Positions 35,825 through 47,455 of a stretch of 64,000 nt of DNA are shown here, piece after piece. Numbering within the stretch: the stretch's first letter is position 1; the number at the start of each line of letters is the position of its first letter. The notes under the pieces were generated by a model. That model was given only the letters and a program-made list of their open reading frames with translations, was not told where the DNA came from and did not search any database. Source of the stretch: Marthasterias glacialis (taxonomy: Eukaryota > Echinodermata > Asteroidea > Forcipulatida > Asteriidae); assembly GCA_911728455.2 (NCBI GenBank), contig OU452230.1, positions 3,774,256-3,838,255 of the forward strand, read 5' to 3'. The translations under genes and the position numbers were made by a program.

Positions 35825-36090
35825 AGAAAACAGGATTGGTATTCATACCGGTACCAATCTTCTATATAAACGTTTCTGTCTGAAATACTGTCAAAGTCGA
35901 ACAAATAGAATTTTAATTTCGGTTGAAACAATTGAAATTAAGGACAATTTGTTCATTTGCTGAAAAGTGCGCACAGTTTTTCACTATTTTCTCCTGACTC
36001 GGGCGACGGATTGAGCCCAAATTTTTACAGGTTTTTTTTTCATTCAAGTACAATGGAATTACACAAAGTAAGGGCACTGTATTTTACCTT
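35825..36090 (-). repeat. Interspersed repeat superfamily R4, reversed copy
   Basis: On the minus strand the order is aaatttgggctcaatccgtc, aatagtgaaaaactgtgcgc, attgaaattaaaattctattt-like sequence, tgacagtatttcagacagaa and ggtaccggtatgaat. These correspond to the plus-strand copies at 30992 and 49010. Confidence 0.75.
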
Positions 36091-37072
36091 TTCAACACAA
36101 CATGGGAACAGCGTAACTGGTACGCACGCCTCTGGACGCGGACCACCAGGGTTTGCCCATCGGGTTTTTACCGCGAAAAGTATTTAAAAACATTCCGACT
36201 TCGGTAGTAAAAATAACCAGTGAATGAAATCAAACCTATTATATTACATTACAAAAAAAGTATAAAAAAAAAATAATAATAAAAAAACACACCTTAATTC
36301 GAGTAAACATACAAATCAATACCCAAGGCGAAGTATTAAGATTTAAAATTGAAGCTCAATCATTCCTTCTTTTCCCCTTGGGGTTTTCGAAATGTATTTT
36401 CAGATCGTTTATTTAATGGCCGTCCAAAAGGTAAGTGTTCATGCTTTCAGGTGCCCCGTTTATTCCAGTGATGCACGTGTTCCCCACACATAGTTGAATG
36501 GACTGTAAGCCAAACAGACCAGAACTATCGAGTTTATATACCTGACACCAGCTGCGGCGTCAAAGGGCAAGAGGTCAGTTGTCACCGTCAAAAGTTTTTG
36601 AGCGATGCGAAGACATTATTTTTTTTTTTTTACTGAGTTCATAATTAACTCATAGAAGAAGGGAAGGTTAAAATTCTGCAGTGACGCATGGAAATTTAAC
36701 CTCATAGCATGGAGCGTGAAGATGGAAGGGGAAGGGACATTGTCACCTCTAAAGATTTAGAAGGTTAATGGAAGTAGGATGTGGTTACGTCCATTCTTTA
36801 TTGTAAATAGTCAAATTTCAGTATCTTTCCACATGGGCTTAGGGTTTGACGAGAGGCACAAAAGGTACCGGCGTAGGCACATGACACATGAAACCGCGGT
36901 GCCCCCTTACTGTATTGAGAATCAACATGAGAGATACACAGTACACTATAGGAAGATCATACCGTATTTCATATCACTGAATCGCAATTTGATTATATGA
37001 AAATCCAGTTGATTTTCGCAAGTATGTTTCACTTCAAGTGGGACAACATTAATATTCGTCATTTCATGAGCT
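36091..37072. other. Non-coding DNA with one possible microexon
   Basis: A consensus donor (ccaaaag then gtaagtgtt, GT at 36431) lies 27 bases after an acceptor-like tgtattttcag (AG at 36402-36403). The 27 bases (36404-36430) are open in frame as nine codons. No partner exons are visible, so this is only a possibility. A-rich tract at 36250-36290, T run at 36618-36631. Confidence 0.3.
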
Positions 37073-37248
37073 GCACAGCAAAAACTGGGGTGTTAAATTG
37101 GTTCTCTTGGTGTCTTTATGTGACAACACCCAAATGGTGTTAATTTCACCAACGATAAAGCAATGGGGATGACTAACACCATGTCGGTGTTGTCGCATGT
37201 AGAATATCAAGAGAATTAATTTAACATCCCAGTTTTTTTGCAGTGTGC
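37073..37248. mobile_element. TIR element with CACTGCAAAAACTGGGG ends (family R6), copy 1
   Basis: The left end gcacagcaaaaactggggtg pairs with the right end catcccagtttttttgcagtgtgc, and the match extends through ttaaattggttctctt. The centre contains ggtgttaatttcaccaacga and actaacaccatgtcggtgtt, also shared with 42266-42395. No coding capacity. Confidence 0.88.
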
Positions 37249-38228
37249 CGGTTTGAATAGAAGGCGTATCAGTTTCCAAAAAAGGGACTTTTGTTGCAGA
37301 TTATTATATCCGACTCGGACCATTGTGTTCGACAACCGAATTGGACCATTATGTCCAGTCCATTGTGCCTGACAAACCTTATCTGGCATCTAATCCATAG
37401 CATGGTGTGTAACATACATATCGTCATTGGAAACATTTGGGTATATTGTCTCAAACTAAACTTTACCCTGTTATTTAAATCACAGATAACCATTTCCAGT
37501 TAGTGATTGTTGCCCACTTAAAAACTAAATCTTCATAACATGTGTTTATATTATTTGTTTCTAACTTTACTTTGTAAACACACCCACCAAGAAAATATAC
37601 ATTTTATAGTTTATAGGGCATGTTTCGAATTTGGAATAAAACAGTTCACTCATTCATTGTTAAGTTAAATTGCAACTGAAAAGCATAGCAATTTCTTTAA
37701 ACGAACTGGGAATAATTTCTTGTGAAGAGCCATCAGTCCCTCAAACTGCACAGTTTTTTTTTTCTCCTTCTTCCTCAAACACTGCAAGTAAAACCAAGAT
37801 ATGCACACTAATTGCATTTAACATCGAGCAAGTCTCAACACTTGAACTGAAACAAAATAAACTACGGCTCTATAATTACAACTGCCTTAAAAGCCGAAAT
37901 GTAGGACAACTATTGTTAGCACACACCTTGATCAACAAACATTACATCTTGTGCATGCATTTGAAGAATGACCTTGTCACTTTAAAAAGGGGCTCTGATT
38001 CTATATAGATGTAGGACTCTATAAAGATGTATAGGTAAACAACGCAGCTGTTTGAGACAGTTTTCTGGGCGGCAAAAAAAAAAAGGGCCTCGACGAATAT
38101 AATTTACACACAAGGTGGTTGCCGCCCAACGCATTTGGGGGTATGCGTCAAACCATGAGGAAATAATGGTGAAGAGTTTCTCGGGAAGTCAAAACAAGAA
38201 TTTACATATTATAGGTAAAATACGGGAT
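37249..38228. other. Non-coding DNA
   Basis: ccattgtgt-type short repeats at 37318-37370. A 112-codon plus-strand frame (37670-38008) is the longest here; it is rich in Leu, Asn and Lys with no domain I recognise. Confidence 0.45.
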
Positions 38229-38690
38229 TGGTAAAGCTGATAGTGCAGTGTTCTTACTTTGCGTGACTCGAATACGCATAAAAAGAAAGAAACAAATTGT
38301 GGGCTCAATCCGTTGTCTGAGTCAGAAGAGAACAGTTGCCGGGCAATCTCGGTAGTCTAGTTGATAAGACAGCTGCTCTAGAATGGCGGGATCGTGGTTT
38401 CGAATCCCACCCGAGGAATATGTCTGTGATTTTTTCCCCACAGGACTCGGGAAAGTACGGAGTATACAATGCTTAACACACATCAATGTATGGGTAAAAA
38501 CACAAATAAGAAAAATAGTGAAAAACCATTCACGCTTTTCAGCATGTAAACACATTGTCCTTAGTTTCGATTGTTACAACCGAAACTAAAATGGATGTCT
38601 TCAAATTCTGTTTTCACGACATAGACAGTATTTCAGACTGAAGTATTTTTATGGAAGATTGATACTGGTATGAACTTCACATTCGTTCAC
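38229..38690 (+). repeat. R4 repeat copy split by a SINE
   Basis: The left part 38229-38334 (aaagctgatagtgcagtgtt ... gggctcaatccgttgtctga) and the right part 38511-38690 (aatagtgaaaaaccattcac ... gatactggtatgaacttcac) join into one copy in the order seen at 30992-31285 and 49010-49305. The 176 bases between them are a family-4 SINE. Confidence 0.85.
38335..38510 (+). mobile_element. tRNA-derived SINE, family 4, inserted in R4
   Basis: An A box (ggtagtctagttgataaga) and a B box (ggtttcgaatcccacccgag) are 40-45 bases apart, and flanking tctcgg/cccgag can pair as an acceptor stem. The body aatatgtctgtgattttttc matches 12345-12375, and the end is A-rich (gggtaaaaacacaaataag). Target-site duplications are not obvious. 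Being nested, it is younger than the R4 copy around it. Confidence 0.82.
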
Positions 38691-39173
38691 ATACTCTTTC
38701 ACATACCCTCGAAAAAAAATCAAAATGCAAAACACAAACCTATCATACACTTTTTTTCTTTAACACTTTTATTTATTGTTTTAATTTTTTTTTTTATTAA
38801 AACTTTCTCGTAAGTTTTCCATGAGACGATTGTAAAAATGACGCTATTTGAACAACATTACTATACTCGAACAAACCAGTGGCAGTACATCCAAAAAATA
38901 AAATTCTGAAGACGGTCAGAGCATACTCGATCGAGACGTCGAGTTGTAACGCCACAGTTTCTATTCAGAACTCCACCTTGCATAATACTTTGCTAACCAG
39001 TCATCTTTTCATTGTTGGTTCGTTGTGAATGTGTTGTGTCGGGCACATGTTTTCTTTGTTAGCTGCATGTGCATTGAGCCGTACCTAATTATCAGGTTTT
39101 TTTCCCCAGCTCCACTCATATCAGTATCTTACTCAAGTTAACTTTTTAAACATTTGGCCCAATGCAATCGCAC
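38691..39173. other. Non-coding DNA
   Basis: T run at 38784-38796; nothing recognised. Confidence 0.5.
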
Positions 39174-39224
39174 GCTCAGGGGCCCGTATCATTACACGCC
39201 ACGCTTCCTTATGGGCCCCTGAGC
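39174..39224. repeat. Hairpin with GCTCAGGGGCCC arms
   Basis: gctcaggggcccgtat and atgggcccctgagc pair around a 21-base loop. The arms are G+C-rich in A+T-rich surroundings. Confidence 0.8.
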
Positions 39225-39930
39225 AGTATCATTTTTTTCCCCATGCTGCCTCTTTCACTTCATTTGCTCCATTATTAATTTTTCTATCTATGATATTCTC
39301 CCATTAAAATTGTAAGATATATTTGATACTGTGGGGGAAATTGAATTCAGTTCAGTTGAAGGAAAAGTGAGCCACATGCTGCCGATATACCGCAAAAAAT
39401 TTACATCGAGACTCATTTCCGGACAGTGCCAAACTTTGAAGTCCACAACAAAATTGACTTATAATTAGCACCGGGGTCATGTTCTCAAAAGAGTAGAATC
39501 AATTTACTATTGGAAACCTTTTGGGAAAAGAAAGAGTGAGGAAAGAAAGAGTTCAAACAGTTTAAAAATTTCATCGAACTGTTTGAATGCCTGCAAAGTT
39601 CACCTCCTCGGAGGATTGACTATTGCAATGGCAAAGAAGTTTCTCTCAACTAATTTCATAAGTGAAAATGAAACCCACACCGCATGTTTTATTACTGGAA
39701 CTTTTTTCCTTTCTTCTTCTTTTGTTTAAATAGGAAAATTAATTTGACATCCTAACTTAACTGATTTCCCCAATGCCGGAGGGCCGATTAAAAATAACAC
39801 AACAGCATAACTTTGCGATTAAAAAAAAAATAAATTCATTATAAGCATTGGAAAGTGTTCAAGAAAAAAAAATGACTAACTATTCCTGCCATTGTGGAAA
39901 AAAATGTACAACAAAAACAACCTGAACTAT
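39225..39930. other. Non-coding DNA
   Basis: Nothing recognised. Confidence 0.5.
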
Positions 39931-40114
39931 ACGGAGCCCCAAAGGGACTAACGGTGGGAAAATAAACACGTGAACGAAATCATTTATTTCGAGTGCACGA
40001 AATAATTTAGAACACACGAAATATCCTTTTTTCGAGAGTACGGAAATGATTTCGTTACCAAGAAATCATTTTGAGCTCACGAAATAAAGATATCAAATCA
40101 TTTCTTCGAACGTC
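39931..40114. mobile_element. CGAAAT-palindrome element (family R2), truncated copy
   Basis: Begins acggagccccaaagggacta like the left end at 13193. It then carries five or six atttcg...cgaaat modules (for example atttcgagtgcacgaaat) and stops without a recognisable right end near ttcttcgaacg. Confidence 0.75.
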
Positions 40115-40204
40115 AATTTGCTATATTTACAAAAAGAAGAAGATTATCTTCTGACTGGCACCCAAGAACAAAAATACGGACTGGGAGGGAGGCCGCCTAC
40201 ATAC

Positions 40205-40305
40205 GGCTGGATAGCTCAATTAATGGTAGAGCGTTGGTACGTTAAGCCGGTGGTCGCAGGTTCAAATCCTGCTCCGGTCAATTTTTCGTTGTTCACCCCC
40301 TAAAT
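40205..40305 (+). mobile_element. tRNA-derived SINE, family 1
   Basis: A class I tRNA-like head at 40205-40278. It has an acceptor stem (ggctgga with tccggtc, two wobble pairs), an A box (tagctcaattaatggtagag), a perfect five-pair T stem (gcagg/cctgc) and an anticodon loop acgttaa, again with C at position 33. The tail aatttttcgttgttcacccc is shared with the minus-strand copies. The loop and the shared tail argue for a SINE over a true tRNA gene. Confidence 0.85.
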
Positions 40306-40459
40306 TGAATTTAAATAACGAAAATAATAATAGTATACATTTACAATGCGCCATGTCTGTCATAAATGACACTCCTGGCGCCGAATTATCAATTCTGGAG
40401 GAGATTGTCAAGAATGATTTTATGAGACGAGGCAGCCATGGTACAACACCTTGAAAAAG

Positions 40460-40562
40460 ATACAAGGTGAGGTGGCGCATATTGCTGCCAGACCATGCCA
40501 GAAACACCGGGGGCAAACACCCCTTCTCTTAACGATAAGTGTACTCGGTTCTTTTACCCAGT
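40460..40562 (-). mobile_element. SINE body fragment (family 3-type)
   Basis: ggtggcgcatattgctgcca, gccagaaacaccgggggcaa and ccttctcttaacgataagtg, then gttcttttac. It overlaps in content with 26522-26640. The 73-codon frame starting at 40495 lies on it and is not a gene. Confidence 0.5.
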
Positions 40563-41554
40563 CATTTCCCCTTGTGGTTTACTGCTTGAAGTGTCCATAG
40601 CATTCCCCTTGAGTAGACTCAAATTCTACATAAGATGTAGATTATCAAACATTTTTATCAACTGTTCTGCGACCAGCAATTACACAGACAACCCTTTCGA
40701 CCCGACGTTCCCCTAGATACCTCAAACCAATCAACGAGTGCCGGTGTACTAATTACTGGACAAAGTCACCGTAAAATTACCCCCAGTGACGCCGCGGGTT
40801 TTATAGGCTCCATCAATAGACCATAACAAAAAAACCATCCAGTAGTCAACACTTCCCAGTTCAAGGAGTCTTTTCTAACGATCCAACAATTAATATTTTT
40901 TCCACGTTCAATTCATCCAGCGTAGACAAATCGATTGCTTTTCCGCGAGGTTAGTAAAATGGTGAAATCGACCTGGCTTTATAATCAGTTGATTTGATTT
41001 GCAACTCCCCTGTTACAAAGTATCCATGGCGATTTTCCCCCCCATGGTGCGCTTAGCATTTGCCTGGGATACAAATTCTGTGTACAGTTCACGGCGTATA
41101 AACATTTCCGTTGTTGTTTTTCCTCATTAGGAATGTCTTGAAAGACTTTTATTGACGTCTTCAAGACGCATGCTCCTGAACGCGCGACAAACAAATCCGT
41201 GCCGCGAAAGATCACCTTTGACCGGCGCAGGTAAACTACGTACGGATAGCGCCAAGGAAATAGTCGTCGGGTAATGGTGACGAGCTTGCATCTTTATGAC
41301 AAAATAAGAATAAAACTTAATTTCCACGAGCCGAACGCGTCGCAAATTGAAGCTTCCTATGTACAGAGAAGCAATTAACGAGCCTTAACTTCAACACAAC
41401 TTCATAACTGGAAAGCCACCTTATCATGGTGAACATTTTTCGACTGTCAAGATAGGTAACATGGCTCATAATTATGTCGTGGACCGTTGGTTTATGCTTT
41501 GAACTTCACAAGAAGAAAATGGTTTACAAAATATGACTAACATCATCGTTTATG
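40563..41554. other. Non-coding DNA
   Basis: Frames of 72-76 codons on the minus strand (40985-41215, 41127-41345) have no recognisable domain. Confidence 0.45.
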
Positions 41555-41603
41555 TTTTTTTTTTTTTTTTTTTTTTTTTCTCTCTCTCTCTCTCTCTCTC
41601 TCT
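41555..41603. repeat. Poly-T followed by (TC)n
   Basis: Twenty-five T, then twelve TC units. Confidence 0.95.
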
Positions 41604-41784
41604 TTAGTATGAGACAATAAATACATGGAGTACCGTCTGGTACCTGTAAACCTGCAAAGAAATTTTAGACTCAAATCCTAGCCGTACGGGGGCGCCTTTC
41701 CAGATACGAAGAGATGGGTAATGTTTGAAGCTTTGCATGGTGTGAAGAATAATAGCAAACTATAACTAGTAAACTAGTAAACTT

Positions 41785-42000
41785 GCGGGTACAACCATGT
41801 ATAAATCTCATTTGGAAGGAGTGGTGTCTCTGAAAAGAGCCGGTGGGGTCTCGACGTTTCGAACAGTATACTCTGCTTGTCTTCAGGCGTGTATTCTCCT
41901 GAAGATGAGCATAGTAAATGTTCGAAACGTCGAGACCACATCGGCTCTTTTCAGAGACACCACTCCTCCCAAATGAGATTTATACATGGTTGTACCCGCC
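41785..42000. repeat. Near-perfect inverted repeat, ~100-base arms
   Basis: The left arm 41785-41887 is the reverse complement of 41899-42000 with about ten differences, around an 11-base loop. Anchors are gcgggtacaaccatgtataa, ggagtggtgtctctgaaaag, ggtctcgacgtttcgaaca and tcttcagg. The outermost bases lie next to actagt/ctagtt strings. A transcript would form a long hairpin. The gaaacgtcgagac motif is one I recall as frequent in echinoderm and other invertebrate DNA. Confidence 0.92.
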
Positions 42001-42265
42001 AGTGTTCTAGTTAGAGTTTCCTATTACGAAGAGATGGTTGCCATTTTTTTAATGCACCCGCAACCGTCACTAGAAATTTCTGGTAAACCCACAGAATAAA
42101 AAATAAAAAAATAATAATAATAATAAAAAAAGGTGAATTGCAATCAAAATTCTTCCAGAAAGAAAACAAGCAAATCTAATTATCGTCAGAGTCAGACTGC
42201 CTGGTAAACAGCAATTCACAAGTTATTGGTTTTCCATCCTTCATTCACTTTTACTCTTGTGTTTA
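42001..42265. other. Non-coding DNA
   Basis: (AAT)n-like run at 42110-42127; otherwise nothing. Confidence 0.5.
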
Positions 42266-42395
42266 TACACTGCAAAAACACTGCGTTAATTTTACCAATG
42301 ATAAAGCAATGGGGATAACTAACACCATGTCGGTGTTGTCACATAATAATACATCCCGAGAGAATCAATTTAACACCCCAGTTTTTGCAGTGTAC
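42266..42395. mobile_element. TIR element, family R6, copy 2
   Basis: acactgcaaaaac at the left and ccccagtttttgcagtgt at the right. The centre aataaagcaatgggga-type segment and actaacaccatgtcggtgtt match 37073-37248. The left arm has lost about 45 bases compared with copy 1. Both ends abut TA. Confidence 0.87.
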
Positions 42396-43234
42396 TAGCA
42401 AAATATTAAATATGTAATAACGATATTTTTTACGGAGCTGTATGATGATGCCACGGTTTATATACTATAAAATAAGCTCTACAAGATGCTTTGTGAACAA
42501 TTTGTGAAAAAAACCTACCAAAAATAAAAAAATTCCAAAAATACATGCACTTCTACAATTGAAACATATATATGTAATGAAGAACCGTAAAGGTAAAAAC
42601 AAACTATTTGAGCAAAGGACATCACTACCGGGGGTCTTATATATAGCGCTTATTGTATAATTTTTAAGACAGGTTTTTGAAGCTTTTGAATTATGAGGGC
42701 CATTCTCATTCCGACCCTAGTTTAGGCCTTCGCGGCAAGGTAAAACGCATTTACTCGTCTTCAAATCGTCTTCAAGACATAAAAATGGGCCGAAGATGCA
42801 TTAACTGTAATGTAGGACCCCATTTCTAAATGCGTCGACGGTAGAATACTCGGCTAGATCTATAAAATACTAGATCTTTCACAAGAGCTATTCTTCGAGC
42901 ACAGTTTGCTCAGCACATAACTGATTGTTAAGCGGAGACCGGCAACCTTCCAAGTTGCTATTAAGGTTGCACACTATATAGTTGTACTTGTACCCCAGAT
43001 TTTTATTTTTATTTTTTTTAATTTTTAGCATTCACAGTTGCTCGTCATTTTGTGTTTTTTCCCCTTCTTTTTTGGTAGCTCTTTTTATTTGGGTGCTGAT
43101 CGCCAATATACTCTCAATATTTCTAAATATATTTCTGTTATTGCGTCTCCACCGTGCAAAGTTTCAAGCTCAAGTGCAAACCTCTAAAAACTATAGTCAT
43201 TCTCGACAAGAAGGCAAGTTTTTAGACTTAAAAA
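42396..43234. other. Non-coding DNA with one repeat fragment
   Basis: 42632-42705 (gggtcttatatatagcgctt, taagacaggtttttgaagct, ttgaattatgagg) matches the interior of the element at 26318-26510. A 105-codon frame (42982-43299) begins in T-rich DNA and runs into the next repeat, so it is not credible. Confidence 0.55.
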
Positions 43235-43580
43235 ACGCGGACAACATTGTTAGATATCAAAGACCAGTATGCACACTTTATGTGACCCAACATACATGAA
43301 ATAACAAACCTGTGAAAGTTTAAGCTCAATCCGTCATCGGCGTCACGAGAAAATAGTTACACAAAAACTTCTGTTTTCAAACATTTCAGTATTGGTCTCG
43401 CGAGATCAAAACTAATTGTTGTACTCGTTTCCGAAAAAAAAAAAACTGTAGGATTTCAAGCAAAAACAATTTCAAAGTAATTTTTTTGCCATGATCGATC
43501 TATAAATACAATTTAAGTCATGTGCAATCTGCGAACGTTTTATCTTTTCCCTCTTACCACTGTTGTGCGCACCCTTTATT
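43235..43580 (+). repeat. Interspersed repeat superfamily R5
   Basis: ttgttagatatcaaagacca, cacactttatgtgacccaac, cctgtgaaagtttaagctca and atccgtcatcggcgtcacga, then ttttgccatgatcgatctat and atcttttccctcttaccact. Its centre (gctcaatccgtc ... gagaaaatagt) also resembles R4, so R4 and R5 may be branches of one superfamily. Confidence 0.78.
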
Positions 43581-44217
43581 TTAAGCTAATGTATTCTTCC
43601 CAAATCACTGATAGTGGTGGACAAGTTTGGTTGGGGATCGATATTGAACATGGAACACTCCCTATACTATATATTTAAACAACTCACATCCAGAACCGGA
43701 AAACAAATGCAGAATTTTATTCAAAATTAAACATCAAGTCAGTTCCATATATAACCGTTCGCTTTTGGCAAGAAAATATAAAATAAATTACCAAGCAAAG
43801 CCGTTTGTGGCCTTTAATCTGAGAGGAATTTGATATTGCCATATTTCTGCCAACGAAAGATTGTCGTCGGCTTTTCGTATTGATTTGACTGCAGGGGTAA
43901 AGAGGTTTTTCTTCCCCGTCAGGTGGGCATTTTCTGGGCTAATCAGTGCAATGTGATAAGAGCACAGCCAGGATTCGGTGCTTAGAGCGTTTGCAATCAT
44001 ACTAAACGTCTGACGGGCATACTATGGCAAAACTGCATTTCTACATTCTTTGATGACTCAGTTTAATTCGATTCAGTTCTCTTTTTCGAAAAAGGTAAGG
44101 TTTCATGTGTTTAAAAAATATGATAAGTAATATCTTAACATTTTGTGTAACTAGTTAGCTGTGGACACGTTCATGATTCTTACCGAGCGATTGCCGTCCG
44201 TTGTGCCTCCAAAGGAG
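43581..44217. other. Non-coding DNA
   Basis: A 70-codon minus-strand frame (43788-44000) has no recognised motif; nothing else seen. Confidence 0.45.
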
Positions 44218-45210
<993 letters not shown>

Positions 45211-45302
45211 ACGAAAACTTTAAAGATTAAAAACAAAACCTTTAAGAAGAGCAGGGGAAAGGTGTAATGTTTTGAGAACCATCCGATCAACACGGCGTCG
45301 AT

Positions 45303-45700
45303 TTTAAAGGCAAAGTATACCTTTGGTTTTTGGAACCGTACGTTTGCCTTGATGCTATATAATTGTAGATATATACCATAAAACTTACCTGTGTGAATTT
45401 CATTTCAAAAGGTGGCAGCGTTTTTGAGATATCGCCAAAAATCTGGAGCGGTTGCGTTCACGCAGAAGAAGTATCCGTCATTGGAATACACATTCTGAGA
45501 AGCGTTACGGCCATAACGCTTCTCAGATTCAAGTTTTTGGGGGATAAAAAGTGATATATTTTTCCGTAACTGCAGTACTTCGAAGTGAAACGTTTCTCAA
45601 AATGCATTATACTATCCAAAGCTGCCGTACTCCTTACCAAGTAAGTTTTTATTGCCAAAAATTTTCAGAGTCATTACCAAACGTATGCAATGCCTTTAAA
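45303..45700. mobile_element. TIR element with TTTAAAGGCA ends
   Basis: tttaaaggcaaagtatacct at the left and cgtatgcaatgcctttaaa at the right are inverted copies, extending to ccttac/gtaagt-type matches further in. A 32-base hairpin, ctgagaagcgtta-cggcca-taacgcttctcag, sits inside at 45495-45526. No coding frame. I recall elements with this end as very numerous in sea-star genomes. Confidence 0.82.
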
Positions 45701-46572
45701 CAGTAAAAACGATTTTTTGGGATAAACACTTTGTGAAAGAAAAATAAGCAGGTTTTGTACTAAAACAAAAGAATTAGAAAAATCATACAAATAAATTATT
45801 GATAAAAAAACATAACGTTTTTTATTTCCAATAGTAGCAAAATTGTTCCAATTCCTTTAATTATTTTTAGGTCTACAAAAGAACCTTTATCATACTCTAC
45901 CGCTTGAAGTTGTCATTGTGTTTTACTTTGGTGATGCAAGGGCATTTTTCAATAACGATGTTTGGAGACTAAGTTTGTTAAAAACCTCGTTCTTTCGGTT
46001 TATACTTTTAATCTAATGGTCATTTATTTCAAGGACGGTTCATGCTCGCTGGTTCATATTCTATCCGCGAATGCAAGGTGAAGTTCAGCCAGGCATTTCT
46101 CCAAGTTGAACTATGCTCCACTTTTCAGGCCGGTGTTTTTCACACAACCCCTCGCGGCAGTTTTCAGGTTGACGGCGGAAGTCTCACGGCCGCTATCAGA
46201 TGGATAAACGCGCCCTCCAGATTCTGCAGAACAAGTACACTGCAGCGGATACTAATACAAAGTAAAACCATGCTGAATTACATAGGGCTCGAATGCAAGT
46301 GTCTAAAATACACTCGGCACCCAAGGAGCAATTGTCAGTTGTTCAACAACTTTTTTTCCCCCACTCGGCAATCAAATTGATCAAACATGTTTTCTTAGTC
46401 TGGATTTGGTCCCAAGGCTGTAATAGCTGATTCCAACGGGCAACAGTCTGCAAACACTGTAATTCGGTAAGTTAAATGGCAACGACTTTAACTTCTTCTG
46501 AGTTATGGATTGCAATAGATATTGAGGATTTGAGGACTCTATGCTGTTTTAAAAGAATGGCAAACAACTATT
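45701..46572. other. Non-coding DNA with an unassigned 112-codon frame
   Basis: The plus-strand frame at 46042-46380 covers a G+C-richer patch and contains an acceptor-like ccacttttcag before GCC GGT GTT (46129). No donor of matching phase or domain is evident. It is among the less unlikely coding candidates in the window, still weak. Confidence 0.3.
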
Positions 46573-46760
46573 AATGGCCTCACGTTTCGATCCTTGTTGC
46601 AGAGTCTTTCTCAAAGGCTTCTCATTCGAGAAAAATTCTGCCTTTGAGAAAGATTCTGCTACGGTTGAAACGTGAGGCCATTCACAATTTTTTTATGGCA
46701 GTTATACTAAAGGTCCTTTTGGTTGGTAAGCAGTTTCACAAGAACTAATTTTATTTTCTA
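46573..46760. repeat. CCTCACGTTTCGA fold-back, complete hairpin plus right flank
   Basis: aatggcctcacgtttcgatc and gcagagtctttctcaaaggc (46573-46620) pair with gcctttgagaaagattctgc and ggttgaaacgtgaggccatt (46640-46682). The flank ggtccttttggttggtaagc and actaattttattttct to 46760 is shared with 12397-12490. Confidence 0.88.
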
Positions 46761-47354
46761 TATTTTGTCAGATTACCTCTACGGGAGAGAAAGTGTTTCA
46801 TTGTCATAGAACGGGAAAAGGTGGACATTTTTGTATCTGCACGAGTAGTAACAGATTACTGTAAAGTCCAATGAAATACATAATTCCATTTTGCAAGCAG
46901 TCTCCACTGCATCAAAATGTAGTATATATAATAAGCACTGCAGGCTGCCTATGGATGTGTAGTTCTGAATTGTTGTCAACTCAATTATTATCAATGCAAA
47001 CATCATCATGATAATGTTCGTGGATGGAATGATGCTGTTACAAATACAGCTGTATCACTCCATTAAAATACTAACGGCATGTCATAATATTGAAAAAAAG
47101 CCGCTGTTTCAATAAAGGCGGTATATGCACAACGGGAAATCTTCTTTTTTTTTTCCACAGTCGATTATTTATTCAGGTATAACATACATGGTTTGAGGCT
47201 GATGGGGGAAAACCAGTTTGACTAAACATGATTAACATTAAATGTATGTGTTTTGTCGGTACATCGTTGGTTCTAGGATGAGTACATTATTATTCATTAA
47301 CTGACATCGTAAGGGCAACCCATGAATGGCAAGTTTTATTGTTATTAGTTAATT
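46761..47354. other. Non-coding DNA
   Basis: Nothing recognised. Confidence 0.5.
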
Positions 47355-47455
47355 TTTAATTTTGGGGTGAACAAAGAAATATTGACTGGAGCGGGATTTT
47401 AAGCTGCAACCCACGGATTAAACCCTCTACCAACTGAGCTAGGCGGTCTCAACGT
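47355..47455 (-). mobile_element. tRNA-derived SINE, family 1, internally deleted
   Basis: On the minus strand, gagaccgcctagctcagttg gives the A box and ggttgcagcttaaaatcccg a worn B box, followed by gtcaatatttctttgttcac and cccaaaatt. The head lacks about 15 bases compared with 25875-25946. Confidence 0.8.
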
